Shown one piece after another: positions 1 to 8,612 of a stretch of 64,000 nt of DNA; the stretch's first letter is position 1, and every line of letters starts with the position of its first letter. Source of the stretch: Micromonospora sp. MA102 (GTDB lineage: Bacteria > Actinomycetota > Actinomycetes > Mycobacteriales > Micromonosporaceae); NCBI RefSeq assembly GCF_025460765.1, contig NZ_JAMWEG010000004.1:1-64000 (forward strand). Direction: 5' to 3'. The notes beneath the pieces are model-generated. The model was not told where the DNA came from. It did no database searches and worked only from the letters and a program-made list of their open reading frames with translations. Made by a program: the position numbers and the translations under genes.

Positions 1-52
1 GGCGGGGGCGCGGGCGGGCGGCGGGGCGGCCGGGCCCCACGAAGGCGGGTGG

Positions 53-226
53 TCAGCTCTTGAAGGCGTCCTTGATCTTCTCGCCGGCCTGCTTGAGGTT
101 GGCGGCCGCCTGGTCGTTGCGGCCCTCGGCCTCGAGGCGCTCGTCGTCCGTGGCCCGGCCGACGCCCTCCTTCACCTTGCCGGCGGTGTTCTCGGTCGCG
201 TTGTCGATCTTGTCGTCGATACCCAT
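53..226 (-). CDS. CsbD family stress-response protein
   Basis: A 57-residue, highly charged, Ala/Lys/Glu-rich protein that begins MGIDDKIDN and contains the AGKVKEGVGRATDDERLEAEG pattern typical of the CsbD family. These are small soluble proteins induced by general stress in many bacteria, with no known biochemical activity. The ATG at 226 is chosen because GGAGG lies 5 bases upstream on the minus strand; an in-frame start four codons earlier lacks such a site. The gene ends 52 bases from the window edge, so downstream neighbours are not visible. Family assignment is firm; function is not known. Confidence 0.88.
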   Translation of the reverse strand: MGIDDKIDNATENTAGKVKEGVGRATDDERLEAEGRNDQAAANLKQAGEKIKDAFKS

Positions 227-298
227 AAGAACCTCCACTCAGCGGTTTCCGTAACGTCAGTGCAGTACCCCGGCGCCCGCCGTCCGAATCCCCGGTCC

Positions 299-2551
299 TC
301 AGCCGACCGGGCGGAAGCGCCGCAGCCGGAGGCTGTTCGCCACCACGAAGACCGACGAGAAGGCCATCGCCGCGCCCGCGATCATCGGGTTCAGCAGGCC
401 CGCGGCGGCCAGCGGCAGGGCGGCCACGTTGTAGGCGAAGGCCCAGAACAGGTTGCCCTTGATGATCGCGAGGGTCCGCCGCGAGAGCCGGATGGCGTCG
501 ACCGCGGCCGTCAGGTCGCCCCGCACCAGGGTCAGGTCGGACGCCTCGATGGCCACGTCGGTGCCGGTGCCCATGGCCAGCCCCAGGTCGGCCTGGGCGA
601 GCGCGGCGGCGTCGTTGATCCCGTCGCCGACCATGGCCACGGTCCGCCCCTCGCCCTGGAGCCGCTCGACCACCGCGACCTTGTCGGCCGGCAGCACCTC
701 GGCGATCACCTCGTCGATGCCGACCTCGGCGGCCACCGCCGTCGCCACGGTGGCGTTGTCGCCGGTGAGCAGCACCGGGGTGAGCCCCAGCTCGCGCAGC
801 AGGGCGACCGCCGCCCGGCTGGTCGGCTTCACCACGTCGGCCACGGCGAGGACGCCGCGGGCCCGCCCGTCCCAGCCGGCCAGGACCGCCGTCCGGCCGG
901 CGGCCTCCGCGCCGGTCACCGCCCGCACGACCTCCTCGGGTACGTCGAGACCGCGCTCGCGCAGCAGCCGGAGCCGGCCGACCACCACCTCCCGGCCGTC
1001 GACCGTGCCGGTCACGCCGAGGCCCTCGGCGTTGGCGAAGCCGGTCACCGCGGGCAGCGGCCCCGCCTCGACGGCGCCGTCGGCGACGGCGCGGGCGATC
1101 GGGTGCTCGGAGGCACCCTCCAGCGCGCCCGCGAGCCGGAGCAGTTCGGCGGGGTCCTCGCCCCCGGCGGGCAGCACGTCGACCAGCGTCATCTTCCCAG
1201 TGGTGACGGTGCCGGTCTTGTCCAGCACCACGGTGTCGACCTGGCGGGTGGACTCCAGCACCTCCGGGCCCTTGATCAGGATGCCGAGCTGGGCGCCCCG
1301 GCCGGTGCCGACCAGCAGCGCGGTCGGCGTGGCGAGCCCCAGCGCGCACGGGCAGGCGATGATCAGCACCGCCACCGCGGCGGTGAACGCGGCGGTGGTG
1401 CCGCCCCCGGTGCCCAGCCACCAGCCCAGCGTGCCGGCGGCCAGGGCGATCACGATCGGCACGAACACGCCGGAGATCCGGTCGGCGAGCCGCTGCACGG
1501 CCGCCTTGCCGGTCTGCGCCTGCTCCACCAGCCTCGCCATCTGCGCGAGCTGGGTGTCGCCGCCGACCCGGGTGGCGCGGACGACCAGCCGGCCGCCGGC
1601 GTTGACGGTGGCACCGACCACGGTGTCGCCCGGCGCGACCTCGACCGGCACGGACTCGCCGGTGAGCATGCTGGCGTCGACGGCCGAGGTGCCCTCCTCG
1701 ACCACGCCGTCCGTGGCGACCTTCTCGCCGGGGCGGACCACGAACCGGTCGCCGACCACGAGTTGGTCCGCCGGGATCCGGGTCTCCTGCCCGCCGCGCA
1801 GCACCGCGACGTCCTTGGCACCCAGCTCCAGCAGGGCGCGCAGGGCGGCACCGGCGGTCCGCTTCGAGCGCGCCTCGAAGTACCGGCCGGCCAGGATGAA
1901 CACCGTCACCCCGGCGGCCGCCTCCAGGTAGATGTTGCCCGCCCCGTCGGTGCGGGTGATGTCGAAGCGGAACGCGTGGGTCATGCCGGGCATCCCGGCG
2001 TCGCCGAGGAAGAGGGCCCAGAGCGACCAGCCGAACGCGGCGAGGGTGCCGAGCGAGACCAGGGTGTCCATGGTCGCCGCGCCGTGCCGCAGGTTGATCC
2101 AGGCGGCGCGGTGGAACGGCAGCCCGCCGTAGACCACGACCGGGGCGGCCAGGGTCAGCGACAGCCACTGCCAGTAGTCGAACTGCCAGGCCGGCACCAT
2201 GGCCAGCACGATCACCGGCACGGTCAGCACGGCCGACACCCACAACCGGGTACGCAGCCCGCGCAGCTCGTCCACCGGCTCGGCGGGCGTCCCGGCGGCG
2301 ACCTGCGCGGGCGGCGGCGGGACGACGGCCGTGTAGCCGGTCTTCTCCACGGTAGCGATCAGCTCGGCCGGGGTGACCTCTTCGGCGTACCGGACGGTGG
2401 CCTTCTCGGTGGCGTAGTTGACCGTGGCCTCCACGCCGTCCATCCGGTTGAGCTTCTTCTCGATCCGGGCGGCGCAGGAGGCGCAGGTCATGCCGCCGAT
2501 CGCGAGTTCGATCAGGTGCGGCGCGACCGGCAGGGACCTGGCGGATGTCAT
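299..2551 (-). CDS. copA: Copper-translocating P-type ATPase (CopA)
   Basis: A 750-residue P1B-type ATPase that pumps Cu(I) out across the cytoplasmic membrane. An N-terminal heavy-metal-binding domain carries GMTCASC (Cys23, Cys26). Membrane segments follow from about residue 100, then the actuator loop with LTGES (296-300), the transmembrane CPC copper site (400-402), the phosphorylation motif DKTGT (Asp444) and a hinge GDGIND near the C terminus. Length and domain order are normal for CopA. The ATG at 2551 follows GGAGG by 7 bases. It lies in a minus-strand run with the His-rich exported protein and the CopZ-like chaperone, and the divergent csoR region with two palindromes probably controls the run. 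Confidence 0.96.
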   Translation of the reverse strand: MTSARSLPVAPHLIELAIGGMTCASCAARIEKKLNRMDGVEATVNYATEKATVRYAEEVTPAELIATVEKTGYTAVVPPPPAQVAAGTPAEPVDELRGLRTRLWVSAVLTVPVIVLAMVPAWQFDYWQWLSLTLAAPVVVYGGLPFHRAAWINLRHGAATMDTLVSLGTLAAFGWSLWALFLGDAGMPGMTHAFRFDITRTDGAGNIYLEAAAGVTVFILAGRYFEARSKRTAGAALRALLELGAKDVAVLRGGQETRIPADQLVVGDRFVVRPGEKVATDGVVEEGTSAVDASMLTGESVPVEVAPGDTVVGATVNAGGRLVVRATRVGGDTQLAQMARLVEQAQTGKAAVQRLADRISGVFVPIVIALAAGTLGWWLGTGGGTTAAFTAAVAVLIIACPCALGLATPTALLVGTGRGAQLGILIKGPEVLESTRQVDTVVLDKTGTVTTGKMTLVDVLPAGGEDPAELLRLAGALEGASEHPIARAVADGAVEAGPLPAVTGFANAEGLGVTGTVDGREVVVGRLRLLRERGLDVPEEVVRAVTGAEAAGRTAVLAGWDGRARGVLAVADVVKPTSRAAVALLRELGLTPVLLTGDNATVATAVAAEVGIDEVIAEVLPADKVAVVERLQGEGRTVAMVGDGINDAAALAQADLGLAMGTGTDVAIEASDLTLVRGDLTAAVDAIRLSRRTLAIIKGNLFWAFAYNVAALPLAAAGLLNPMIAGAAMAFSSVFVVANSLRLRRFRPVG

Positions 2552-2565
2552 CTCGTCACCTCCGG

Positions 2566-3546
2566 TCAGCTGTGCCCGTGCCCGGGAGCGCCGTGGTCGG
2601 CGTCCGGGGTCGGTGCGGTCGTGGGCGCCGGCGCGGCGGGCGCCGGCGTGGCCTGGTCCCCGGCCAGCACGGTGAACTCGGCGGTGTGCACCGCGTCGCC
2701 GTGCCGGAAGTCCAGGTAGAGACGGTACGCGCCGGACGAGGGCACCTCGGCGGCGAAGGTGACCGCCGGCCCGGCCGGGGTCCGTCCGTCGCCGGGCGCG
2801 CCCTCCGGGTGCACGTGCAGGTACGCCAGGTCGCCCTGGCGCAGCGCCACCAGGTGCCCGTACGCGCCGAGGTAGGGCTGGAGGTCGGTGACGGGCCGGC
2901 CGTCCCGGCTGACGGTCAGGGTGAGCCGGCTGGTCCGGCCGGCCTGCGGGGCCCCGGTGAGGGTGACCGTGTAGCCGTCGACCGTGGTGCGGGTCACCGG
3001 CGCGGGCAGCGGCCGGTGCTCCAGCGCGCCCGGGACGGTGACGTCGACCCCGAGGGTGAGCGGCTCACCGCCGGTCGGGGTGAAGTCGGCGAACGCCCGC
3101 CAGACGCCGGGTCCGGCGACCGGCGAGGCGACCCGCCAGGTGCCGTCGGCGGCCAGCTCCGGGTGGACGTGCCGGAAGCCGGAGAGGTCGCGGCGGGCCA
3201 CGATCAGGTGCATGCGCTTGTCGTGGGCCACGTCGTAGCGGGTGACGGGCCGGCCGTCCGGGCCGGTGATCCGGAAGGCGAACTCGCCCGCGGGGGCGGT
3301 CACCGGCTGGAGCGTGTAGCTGCGGTCGGAGACGAGCAGACCGCCGGGCAGGTGGGCGGTGGTGGTGGCCGCGTGGCCCCCGTCGCCGTGGTCGGTTCCG
3401 CCGGAGTCGTGGCCGGCGTCGGTGGCGTCGTGGCGGGTCTCGGCGGCCGGGGTGACGGGGCCGGCCAGGTGGCCGACCCCGTACGCCGTGCCGAACACCG
3501 CCACGAGCCCGAGGGCGAAGCCGCTCAGCTTCGTCGCCGTGTTCAT
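2566..3546 (-). CDS. Exported His-rich protein of the copper operon
   Basis: A 326-residue protein with an N-terminal signal or anchor segment (about 8-28), a His/Asp-rich stretch (about 38-66) and a His-rich C terminus. The body contains two related units, each with an HL.V.R..DL...HVHPE pattern, which suggests an internal duplication of a beta-rich domain. It sits between copA and a CopZ-like gene, so a role in binding or handling copper outside the membrane is likely but inferred. The ATG at 3546 follows GAGG by 7 bases; an upstream in-frame start has no comparable site. No enzymatic motif was seen and no characterised family was recognised. Confidence 0.8.
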   Translation of the reverse strand: MNTATKLSGFALGLVAVFGTAYGVGHLAGPVTPAAETRHDATDAGHDSGGTDHGDGGHAATTTAHLPGGLLVSDRSYTLQPVTAPAGEFAFRITGPDGRPVTRYDVAHDKRMHLIVARRDLSGFRHVHPELAADGTWRVASPVAGPGVWRAFADFTPTGGEPLTLGVDVTVPGALEHRPLPAPVTRTTVDGYTVTLTGAPQAGRTSRLTLTVSRDGRPVTDLQPYLGAYGHLVALRQGDLAYLHVHPEGAPGDGRTPAGPAVTFAAEVPSSGAYRLYLDFRHGDAVHTAEFTVLAGDQATPAPAAPAPTTAPTPDADHGAPGHGHS

Positions 3547-3581
3547 TGGGGTACCTCGGTTCCTTCGGGTCCGCGGACCCG

Positions 3582-3791
3582 TCACGCCCCGACGAGGTCG
3601 TAACCGGCCTCGTCGACGGCGGCGCGGACGGTGTCCGTGTCCAGCGGGCTCTGACTGGTGACGGTGACCCGGCCGGAGGCCAGGTCGACCTGGACGTCGG
3701 TGACGCCCGGCAGCGCGCTCACCTCGGTGCTGACCGAGTTGACGCAGTGCCCGCAGGTCATGCCCTGCACCTGGTACGTGGTGGTGACCAT
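3582..3791 (-). CDS. copZ: CopZ-like copper chaperone (HMA domain)
   Basis: A 69-residue protein made of a single heavy-metal-associated domain with the metal site GMTCGHC near residues 10-16. Such proteins carry Cu(I) in the cytoplasm and hand it to CopA. It is first in the minus-strand copper run and faces csoR across a 102-base intergenic region holding two TACCC/GGGTA palindromes, so copper-responsive repression is expected. The length is normal for CopZ. The downstream His-rich gene begins 35 bases after this stop, consistent with one transcript. Confidence 0.93.
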   Translation of the reverse strand: MVTTTYQVQGMTCGHCVNSVSTEVSALPGVTDVQVDLASGRVTVTSQSPLDTDTVRAAVDEAGYDLVGA

Positions 3792-3824
3792 CGCGATCTT
3801 CCCTTCCGCCGCTGTCGTTACCGT

Positions 3825-3839
3825 TACCCGGTGGGGGTA
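3825..3839. promoter_or_regulatory. CsoR-type operator, copZ-copA side
   Basis: A 15-bp palindrome with arms TACCC and GGGTA around a 5-base G-rich centre, 33 bases upstream of the copZ-like start. It has the same length as, and almost the same arms as, the second palindrome 38 bases away. G/C-rich palindromes flanked by TA are the known type of CsoR binding site. Binding itself is inferred. Confidence 0.7.
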
Positions 3840-3862
3840 TCAGCCACGAGAGGACCGTACCA

Positions 3863-3877
3863 TACCCCCGAGGGGTA
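3863..3877. promoter_or_regulatory. CsoR-type operator, csoR side
   Basis: A perfect palindrome: TACCCC, three bases, GGGGTA. It lies just upstream of the TATCCT box that precedes csoR, so a bound repressor would cover the csoR promoter. Together with the sister site at 3825 it suggests autoregulation plus control of the copper operon. Confidence 0.75.
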
Positions 3878-3880
3878 CGC

Positions 3881-3886
3881 TATCCT
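3881..3886 (+). promoter_or_regulatory. Probable -10 box of a leaderless csoR promoter
   Basis: TATCCT fits the actinobacterial TANNNT -10 pattern and ends 7 bases before the csoR ATG. No Shine-Dalgarno sequence lies between them, so transcription probably starts at or next to the start codon. The palindrome at 3863-3877 occupies the spacer toward -35. Confidence 0.55.
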
Positions 3887-3893
3887 TGGCGTC

Positions 3894-4193
3894 ATGACCG
3901 CACCGACGACCCCGACCCGGGGCTACACCGCCAGCAAGGACCAGCTCCTCGCGCGGCTCCGCCGTATCGAGGGCCAGGTTCGCGGCATCGAGAAGATGGT
4001 CGAGGACGACCGTTACTGCATCGACGTGCTGACCCAGATCTCCGCCATCCAGGCCGCGCTGGACAAGGTCGGCCTCGGCCTGCTCGACGGGCACGCCCGG
4101 CACTGCATGCACGAGGGCGCCGCCGAGGGCCGCGCCGACGAGATGGCCACCGAGATGATGGCCGCCGTCGGCCGCCTCATGAAGCGCGGCTGA
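3894..4193 (+). CDS. csoR: Copper-sensing transcriptional repressor CsoR
   Basis: A 99-residue all-helical DUF156/CsoR repressor. The Cu(I) ligand set Cys-His-Cys is present as Cys42 (in RYCID) and His67...Cys71 (in HARHC), the spacing known for CsoR. Apo-protein binds palindromic operators and releases them when Cu(I) binds. Two such palindromes lie immediately upstream, between this gene and the divergent copper operon. The ATG at 3894 is used because the family's conserved start region follows it; an open frame extends upstream but has no family similarity. The absence of a ribosome-binding site and the TATCCT box suggest a leaderless mRNA. Confidence 0.95.
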   Translation: MTAPTTPTRGYTASKDQLLARLRRIEGQVRGIEKMVEDDRYCIDVLTQISAIQAALDKVGLGLLDGHARHCMHEGAAEGRADEMATEMMAAVGRLMKRG

Positions 4194-4340
4194 CCGGGAC
4201 CTTCGGCCCTCGGGTCGGGGTCCATGGCCCGGCGTGGCCGGCCCGCCGCCGACGTACGTTCGAGGTGGCGACCGGGACCGGCGCCGGTGACGGCACCGGA
4301 CCGGCCGACCCTCGGGATGAACGATCGGAGGGCGGCCGAG

Positions 4341-4553
4341 ATGATGTGGAACGGCCCGATGATGGGCTGGATGTGGACCTGGTCGTTACTGGGGCTGCTG
4401 GTGCTGCTGGGACTGGTCTGGCTGGTGATCCGGCTCACCGCTCATCCCGCCGGCGCCCTGCCGTCCTCGGCCCGTCGCATCCTCGACGAGCGGTACGCCC
4501 GGGGTGAGATCGACGAGGAGGAGTACCGCCGCCGTCGCGCCGGCCTGGACTGA
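4341..4553 (+). CDS. Small membrane protein with SHOCT domain
   Basis: A 70-residue protein with a Met/Trp-rich N terminus, one membrane helix (about 14-32) and a C-terminal SHOCT motif (ARRILDERYARGEIDEEEY). SHOCT domains are short C-terminal oligomerisation or tethering modules of unknown exact role. The first of two adjacent ATG codons, at 4341, follows GGAGGG by 8 bases. Longer in-frame starts exist upstream but lack a site and would put a charged tail before the helix. It follows csoR on the same strand but is 147 bases away, so co-transcription is uncertain. Confidence 0.8.
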   Translation: MMWNGPMMGWMWTWSLLGLLVLLGLVWLVIRLTAHPAGALPSSARRILDERYARGEIDEEEYRRRRAGLD

Positions 4554-4646
4554 CCGGTTCGGTGCCGGCGGCCGGACGCGCGAGGGCCCGCACCGGTGGT
4601 TGGCCGGGCGGCGCCGGGAGCACGCAGGCCGCATGGCGACACTCCG

Positions 4647-4652
4647 TAGCGT
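4647..4652 (+). promoter_or_regulatory. Candidate -10 box for the riboswitch transcript
   Basis: TAGCGT matches the TANNNT pattern that recurs before several genes in this window. It lies about 115 bases upstream of the riboswitch core. No gene starts nearby, so it may launch the c-di-AMP riboswitch leader. Weak evidence on its own. Confidence 0.3.
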
Positions 4653-4768
4653 GACGACGGACCTCAAACGCGATCCTGGTCACGCAGGGCGAGGACGAAT
4701 TCTCGCTATTGGTCGGCTTCCGGACGTAGAACACCGGGAGGACTCTCGGGTAACCTCGCTGCCGGTCA

Positions 4769-4910
4769 CCGCCGAAGGCGCGCACCGGCGCCAGCGGTGC
4801 CGCCGCCCAATCGCCCGCGGGCGAGCCGGGGAACCAGGTACATGGGGTGAATCCGCGCGAGCGGTAGGGGCCACTTCCGTCCCGAACCCGTCAGCTAACC
4901 CGGTCGGCGG
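4769..4910 (+). promoter_or_regulatory. Cyclic di-AMP riboswitch (ydaO/yuaA type)
   Basis: The conserved ydaO-type blocks appear in order: GGGGAACCAGGT, then GGGGTGAATCC, an AGCGGTAGGGGCCACTTCCG segment, and CCCGAACCCGTCAGCTAACC. A terminal stem can form between CCGCCGA (4769-4775) and TCGGCGG (4904-4910). In actinobacteria this RNA class is known to lie in front of cell-wall hydrolase genes and to lower their expression when c-di-AMP is high. Here the downstream gene is a secreted wall-peptidase-like protein. Its ribosome-binding sequence GGAAGGGA begins only a few bases after the terminal stem, so control of translation or of a nearby terminator are both possible. Confidence 0.88.
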
Positions 4911-4928
4911 CCGACGGAAGGGAACACT

Positions 4929-5948
4929 GTGACGGCACCCCTGCGCCGCTGGCTGACCCCCGTGGTTGCCGTGCTGGGCGCGCTCACCGTGCTGGTGGGG
5001 CCGACCCCGGCGACGGCCGCTCCGAGCACCCCCACCCCCTCGGGGCACTCCGAGGAGGAGGACGACCCCCTCATCACCGAGGCCATCGACGCCGCCAACC
5101 GGGCCTACCTCCAGGCCAAGGCGAAGCTCGACACGTCGCGTAAGCGCCAGCTCCAGCTCGCCCTCGAGGTGAAGGCGGCGCAGAGCGAGCTCGACGCGCT
5201 GAGCCCGCAGGTGGCCCAGATCGCCGCGCAGTCCTACCGGACCGGCCGGATCGGCGCCATGGCCATGCTGATGGAGAGCAACACGCCCGACTCGTTCCTC
5301 CGGCGGGCGGCGGCCCTCGACGAGCTGAACCTGTTGAACTCGCAGAAGCTCGCCGCCATCAACGCCGCGAAGAACCGCGCCGAGCAGGCCAAGGTCGCGC
5401 TCGACATCGAGGTCCGCGAGCAGGAGAAGCAGAAGAACGCGATGGCCCGCGAGAAGGCCGAGACGGAGAAGGCGCTGAAGCTGGTCGGGGGGATCGGCTT
5501 CACCGGCGGCCTGGTCTCGGCCACCTCGCCGGTCGCCCGCATCGGCCCGGGCCGGACCTCGGACGGCGACTGGAAGCCGGAGTCGTGCAGCGAAGACGAC
5601 CCGACCACCTCGGGCTGCGTCACCCCGCGCACGCTGCACGCGTACAAGGAGGTCAAGCGGGCCGGCTTCAACCGCTTCGTGGGCTGCCACCGGAACGGCG
5701 GGCCGTTCGAGCACCCGAAGGGCCGGGCCTGCGACTGGTCGTTGCAGAAGAGCGGCTTCTCCTCGTGGCGCACGAAGGACCAGCGGATGTACGGCAACAA
5801 CGTCGCCGCCTTCCTCATCCGCAACGCGGACCGGCTGGGCATCTACTACGTGATCTGGAACCGGCAGATCTGGTTCCCGGCCACCGGCTGGAAGTCCTAC
5901 AGCGGGCCCTCCGACCACACCGACCACGTGCACATGTCGCTGCTCTGA
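4929..5948 (+). CDS. Secreted coiled-coil protein with M15-like C-terminal domain
   Basis: A 339-residue exported protein: signal peptide (about 1-32, ending ATAAPS), a long charged coiled coil (about 48-185), and a C-terminal domain (about 225-339) of the ARB_07466/M15-like type with HPKGRACDW and a terminal SDHTDHVHMS block whose His and Asp residues fit a zinc-dependent carboxypeptidase-like site. The layout resembles actinobacterial wall hydrolases that act on peptidoglycan. The GTG at 4929 follows GAAGGGA. The c-di-AMP riboswitch directly upstream strongly supports a wall-turnover role. Peptidase activity itself is inferred from the fold and residues. Confidence 0.85.
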   Translation: MTAPLRRWLTPVVAVLGALTVLVGPTPATAAPSTPTPSGHSEEEDDPLITEAIDAANRAYLQAKAKLDTSRKRQLQLALEVKAAQSELDALSPQVAQIAAQSYRTGRIGAMAMLMESNTPDSFLRRAAALDELNLLNSQKLAAINAAKNRAEQAKVALDIEVREQEKQKNAMAREKAETEKALKLVGGIGFTGGLVSATSPVARIGPGRTSDGDWKPESCSEDDPTTSGCVTPRTLHAYKEVKRAGFNRFVGCHRNGGPFEHPKGRACDWSLQKSGFSSWRTKDQRMYGNNVAAFLIRNADRLGIYYVIWNRQIWFPATGWKSYSGPSDHTDHVHMSLL

Positions 5949-5961
5949 CGACGTACGCCGA

Positions 5962-5996
5962 AAGGGGCCGGCCCGCGACGCGCGGGCCGGCCCCTT
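5962..5996. terminator. Strong bidirectional terminator hairpin
   Basis: A perfect 16-bp stem, AAGGGGCCGGCCCGCG with its complement, and a 3-base loop. It lies between the convergent wall-peptidase and carbonic anhydrase genes and can serve both. Confidence 0.85.
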
Positions 5997-6015
5997 CGAC
6001 GTTTCCTGACGGCCG

Positions 6016-6684
6016 TCAGTTGGCGAGCGCCGGGTCCGCGGGCGCGGCCGGGGCGGGCACCGCACCAACCGGGGCCGGGGCCTGGGCCTGGGCCACCGTG
6101 CGCACCTCGCCCGCGCTGAGCCGGTACGACAGGCCGACCACCGTGCACCGCCCGGCGGCAACCGCATCGGCGAGGACGACCGACCGGGCGAGCAGCGTCT
6201 CCACGGTCTGCGCGATGTGGATGTCGACGATCCCGTCGAGGTCCTCGACGCCCTCCCGGCCGGCCCGGAGCAGGCTGGGCGCGACGGCGTCCACCACCGC
6301 GCCGAGGTGCCCGGACGGCGACGTGCCGGTGCGGACCGCCTCGCGGGCGGCCTGGACCGCGCCGCACGAGTCGTGACCGAGCACCACCACGAGGGGGGTG
6401 CCCAGCACGGTCACCGCGTACTCGACGCTGCCGAGCACCTCGGGGCCGGCGGTGTGGCCGGCGGTGCGGACCACGAAGAGGTCGCCGAGGCCCCGGTCGA
6501 AGATGATCTCGGCGGCCAGCCGCGAGTCGGAGCAGCCGACGATCACGGCGAACGGGTGCTGGCCGTCGGCGACCGCCGCCCGGTGTCCGGCGTCCTGGTT
6601 GGGATGGCGCGGGGCACCGGTGACGAACCGGCGGTTACCGGCGTAAAGCTCGGCGAGCGCCTGCTCGGGAGTGGTCGGCGACAC
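6016..6684 (-). CDS. Beta-class carbonic anhydrase
   Basis: A 222-residue zinc enzyme that interconverts CO2 and bicarbonate in the cytoplasm. The beta-class zinc and catalytic residues are all visible: Cys51-Ser-Asp53-Ser-Arg55 and His104-Asp-Ser-Cys107, with the GCSDSR and GHDSCG motifs intact. The C terminus is an Ala/Pro-rich tail. The GTG at 6684 is preceded by an AGGTGAGGA sequence. It is convergent with the wall peptidase and divergent from a small winged-helix gene. No operon partner is evident. Confidence 0.94.
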   Translation of the reverse strand: MSPTTPEQALAELYAGNRRFVTGAPRHPNQDAGHRAAVADGQHPFAVIVGCSDSRLAAEIIFDRGLGDLFVVRTAGHTAGPEVLGSVEYAVTVLGTPLVVVLGHDSCGAVQAAREAVRTGTSPSGHLGAVVDAVAPSLLRAGREGVEDLDGIVDIHIAQTVETLLARSVVLADAVAAGRCTVVGLSYRLSAGEVRTVAQAQAPAPVGAVPAPAAPADPALAN

Positions 6685-6877
6685 TGATCCTCACCTCGTC
6701 CTCGCACGGAAAAGCCCTGGTCAGCCGGCCGGCGACGGAGGCGGCCTCGGCACCCACGGTCACACGCAGTCCAAGGTACGTCAAGCTTTACGTGATACGG
6801 ATTTCATACGTTGGTCCGATCTTGACGGCGGCCCCGGCAGCCGCCTCGACAGGACCGGGACACGCGGGAGCCATACC

Positions 6878-7219
6878 ATGACCATCATGGCGACGACACC
6901 AGGTGAGAGAGGCAGCGGCCGGAACTGGACCTTCCTCACCAACCACGGGCACGTGCTCCTGGCCATCGCCCGTAACCCCACCGCCCGGCTGCGGGACGTG
7001 GCCGACGAGGTGGGGGTCACCGAGCGGGCCGCCCAGGCGATCGTCGCCGACCTGGAGGCCGGCGGCTACCTCCGCCGCACCCGGGTGGGCCGCCGCAACG
7101 AGTACACGGTCAACCCGAACGGGCACTTCCGGCACCCGGCCGAGGCCGACCAGCAGGTGGGCGCCCTCCTCGCGCTCTTCACCGCCGAGCCGTTCGCGGA
7201 GCCGGCGACCGGAAGCTGA
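6878..7219 (+). CDS. Small winged-helix transcriptional regulator
   Basis: A 113-residue protein with a winged helix-turn-helix (about 18-85): a recognition-helix region GVTERAAQAIVADLEAGGYL and a wing RVGRRNEYTVN, as in MarR/ArsR-like regulators. No metal-binding Cys/His cluster and no separate ligand domain were seen. The ATG at 6878 has a GGGAG sequence upstream; an ATG three codons later is also possible. It is divergent from the carbonic anhydrase gene and 58 bases before mycP. Target and inducer are unknown. Confidence 0.75.
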   Translation: MTIMATTPGERGSGRNWTFLTNHGHVLLAIARNPTARLRDVADEVGVTERAAQAIVADLEAGGYLRRTRVGRRNEYTVNPNGHFRHPAEADQQVGALLALFTAEPFAEPATGS

Positions 7220-7265
7220 CCGCGTCCCGCGTACGCCCGTCACCGCACGGACGGCGCGGCGACGG

Positions 7266-7271
7266 TAATCT
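7266..7271 (+). promoter_or_regulatory. Probable -10 box of a leaderless mycP promoter
   Basis: TAATCT ends exactly 6 bases before the GTG start of mycP and there is no Shine-Dalgarno sequence, as expected for a leaderless actinobacterial transcript. Confidence 0.5.
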
Positions 7272-7277
7272 CACCGC

Positions 7278-8516
7278 GTGCGCGACAGCTTGCGGCCGGA
7301 CGGGACGACGGAGCGCGTCCGGACCGGACACCGGATCCGATCCGTCCTCTCCGGAGCGGCGGTCGCCGCGCTGCTCGGCGGCGTGCTGGCGGTGCCCGCG
7401 CCCGCTGTGGCGGCGCCGAAGTGCGGGCCGCCCGGCGGCCCCGCACCGACCGAACCGCCCTGGGCGCTCAACCGGCTCGACCCGGCCGCGGCCTGGCGGG
7501 TCACCAAGGGGCAGGGAGTCACGGTCGCGGTCATCGACTCCGGCGTCTCCCCCACCCACCCGCTGCTGCGCGGCCGGGTGCTCCCCGGTGAGGACTTCAA
7601 CCATCTCGACAGGTTCGACGGCCAGTGCGACCAGGTCGGCCACGGCACCCTGATCGCGGGCATCATCGCCGGCCGGGAGGGCACCGGCGCGCCGTACACC
7701 GGGATCGCGCCGGAGGCGAAGATCCTGCCGGTCCGGGTGCTGGCCGACAACCAGAAGGCCTTCGACGAGTCCATCCCGGCCGAGATCGGCAAGGCCATCC
7801 GATGGGCGGTCGACCACGGTGCCGACGTGATCAACCTGTCCCTGGTGACGCTCGACGACCCGGCGCTGCGGCAGGCCGTCGACTACGCGCTCGGCAAGAA
7901 CGTGATCCTGGTGGCCGCCGCCGGCAACCGGCAGGAGAACCAGCAGGACCAACCGGCGTACCCGGCCTCGTACCCGGGGGTCGTCGCGGTCGCCGGCGTG
8001 GACGAGAGCGGCGGGCACGTCGGCAGTTCGGTCACCGGCAACTATGTGGACATCGCCGCGCCCGGACTGAACATCGTCGGCCCGGCCCCGGAGGGCACCG
8101 GCTACCGCGCCGAACCGCAGGGCGGCACCAGCTTCGCCACCGGGTACGTCTCCGGCGTCGCGGCGCTGGTGCGGGCCGCCCACCCGGACCTCAGCCCGAA
8201 GGACGTGGCGTTCCGGCTCACCCGCACCGCCGACAACCCGCCCGACGGGCACAACGCCCTGGTCGGCTACGGGGTGGTCAACCCGTACCGGGCCGTGACG
8301 AGCCTGCTGGGCACCCGCAGCGACCCCCCGCTGGGCGCGATGCCGGCGCCCGCGCCGCACGACGACCCGCTGGCCTGGCAGCGCACCGTGGCGATCTGGG
8401 CGGCCGTGATCGGGGCGGTGCTGGCCGGGATCCTGCTGGCGCTGCGGCCGATCCTGGTGCGGGGCCGCCGGCGCGGCTGGCGCCCCGGCCGGCGGGGCGC
8501 CCCGCAGGACGCCTGA
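7278..8516 (+). CDS. mycP: Type VII secretion mycosin (S8 serine protease)
   Basis: A 412-residue membrane-anchored subtilisin-like protease. A signal sequence spans about residues 20-46. The catalytic triad is visible as Asp87 (VIDSGV), His122 (GHGT) and Ser285 (GGTSFATGYVSG). A C-terminal membrane helix (about 373-391) and a basic tail follow. Mycosins are core parts of ESX systems; they stabilise the membrane complex and cleave some substrates outside the membrane. The first gene of the ESX locus, it converges on the WXG100 pair. The GTG start fits the TAATCT box 6 bases before it. Confidence 0.93.
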   Translation: MRDSLRPDGTTERVRTGHRIRSVLSGAAVAALLGGVLAVPAPAVAAPKCGPPGGPAPTEPPWALNRLDPAAAWRVTKGQGVTVAVIDSGVSPTHPLLRGRVLPGEDFNHLDRFDGQCDQVGHGTLIAGIIAGREGTGAPYTGIAPEAKILPVRVLADNQKAFDESIPAEIGKAIRWAVDHGADVINLSLVTLDDPALRQAVDYALGKNVILVAAAGNRQENQQDQPAYPASYPGVVAVAGVDESGGHVGSSVTGNYVDIAAPGLNIVGPAPEGTGYRAEPQGGTSFATGYVSGVAALVRAAHPDLSPKDVAFRLTRTADNPPDGHNALVGYGVVNPYRAVTSLLGTRSDPPLGAMPAPAPHDDPLAWQRTVAIWAAVIGAVLAGILLALRPILVRGRRRGWRPGRRGAPQDA

Positions 8517-8519
8517 GCG

Positions 8520-8547
8520 CCCGGGTCCGGGGCACCCCGGACCCGGG
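8520..8547. terminator. Terminator hairpin between mycP and the WXG100 genes
   Basis: CCCGGGTCCGGGG followed almost directly by its complement, just after the mycP stop. The loop is effectively the central GGCACC. It separates the convergent mycP and WXG100 transcripts. Confidence 0.7.
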
Positions 8548-8612
8548 CCGGAAAAGCACCACGGCCCCGACCCCGGCGTGAGCCGGAGCGGAGCCGCAGC
8601 GGGTCGGTCGGG

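Noticed and set aside
260..2719. Very long plus-strand reading frame opposite copA
   Set aside because: It is a chance antisense frame in GC-rich DNA, rich in Arg/Gly/His/Pro, with no domain, while the minus strand encodes a textbook CopA. The same holds for long antisense frames opposite eccC, GH65, the wall operon and others.
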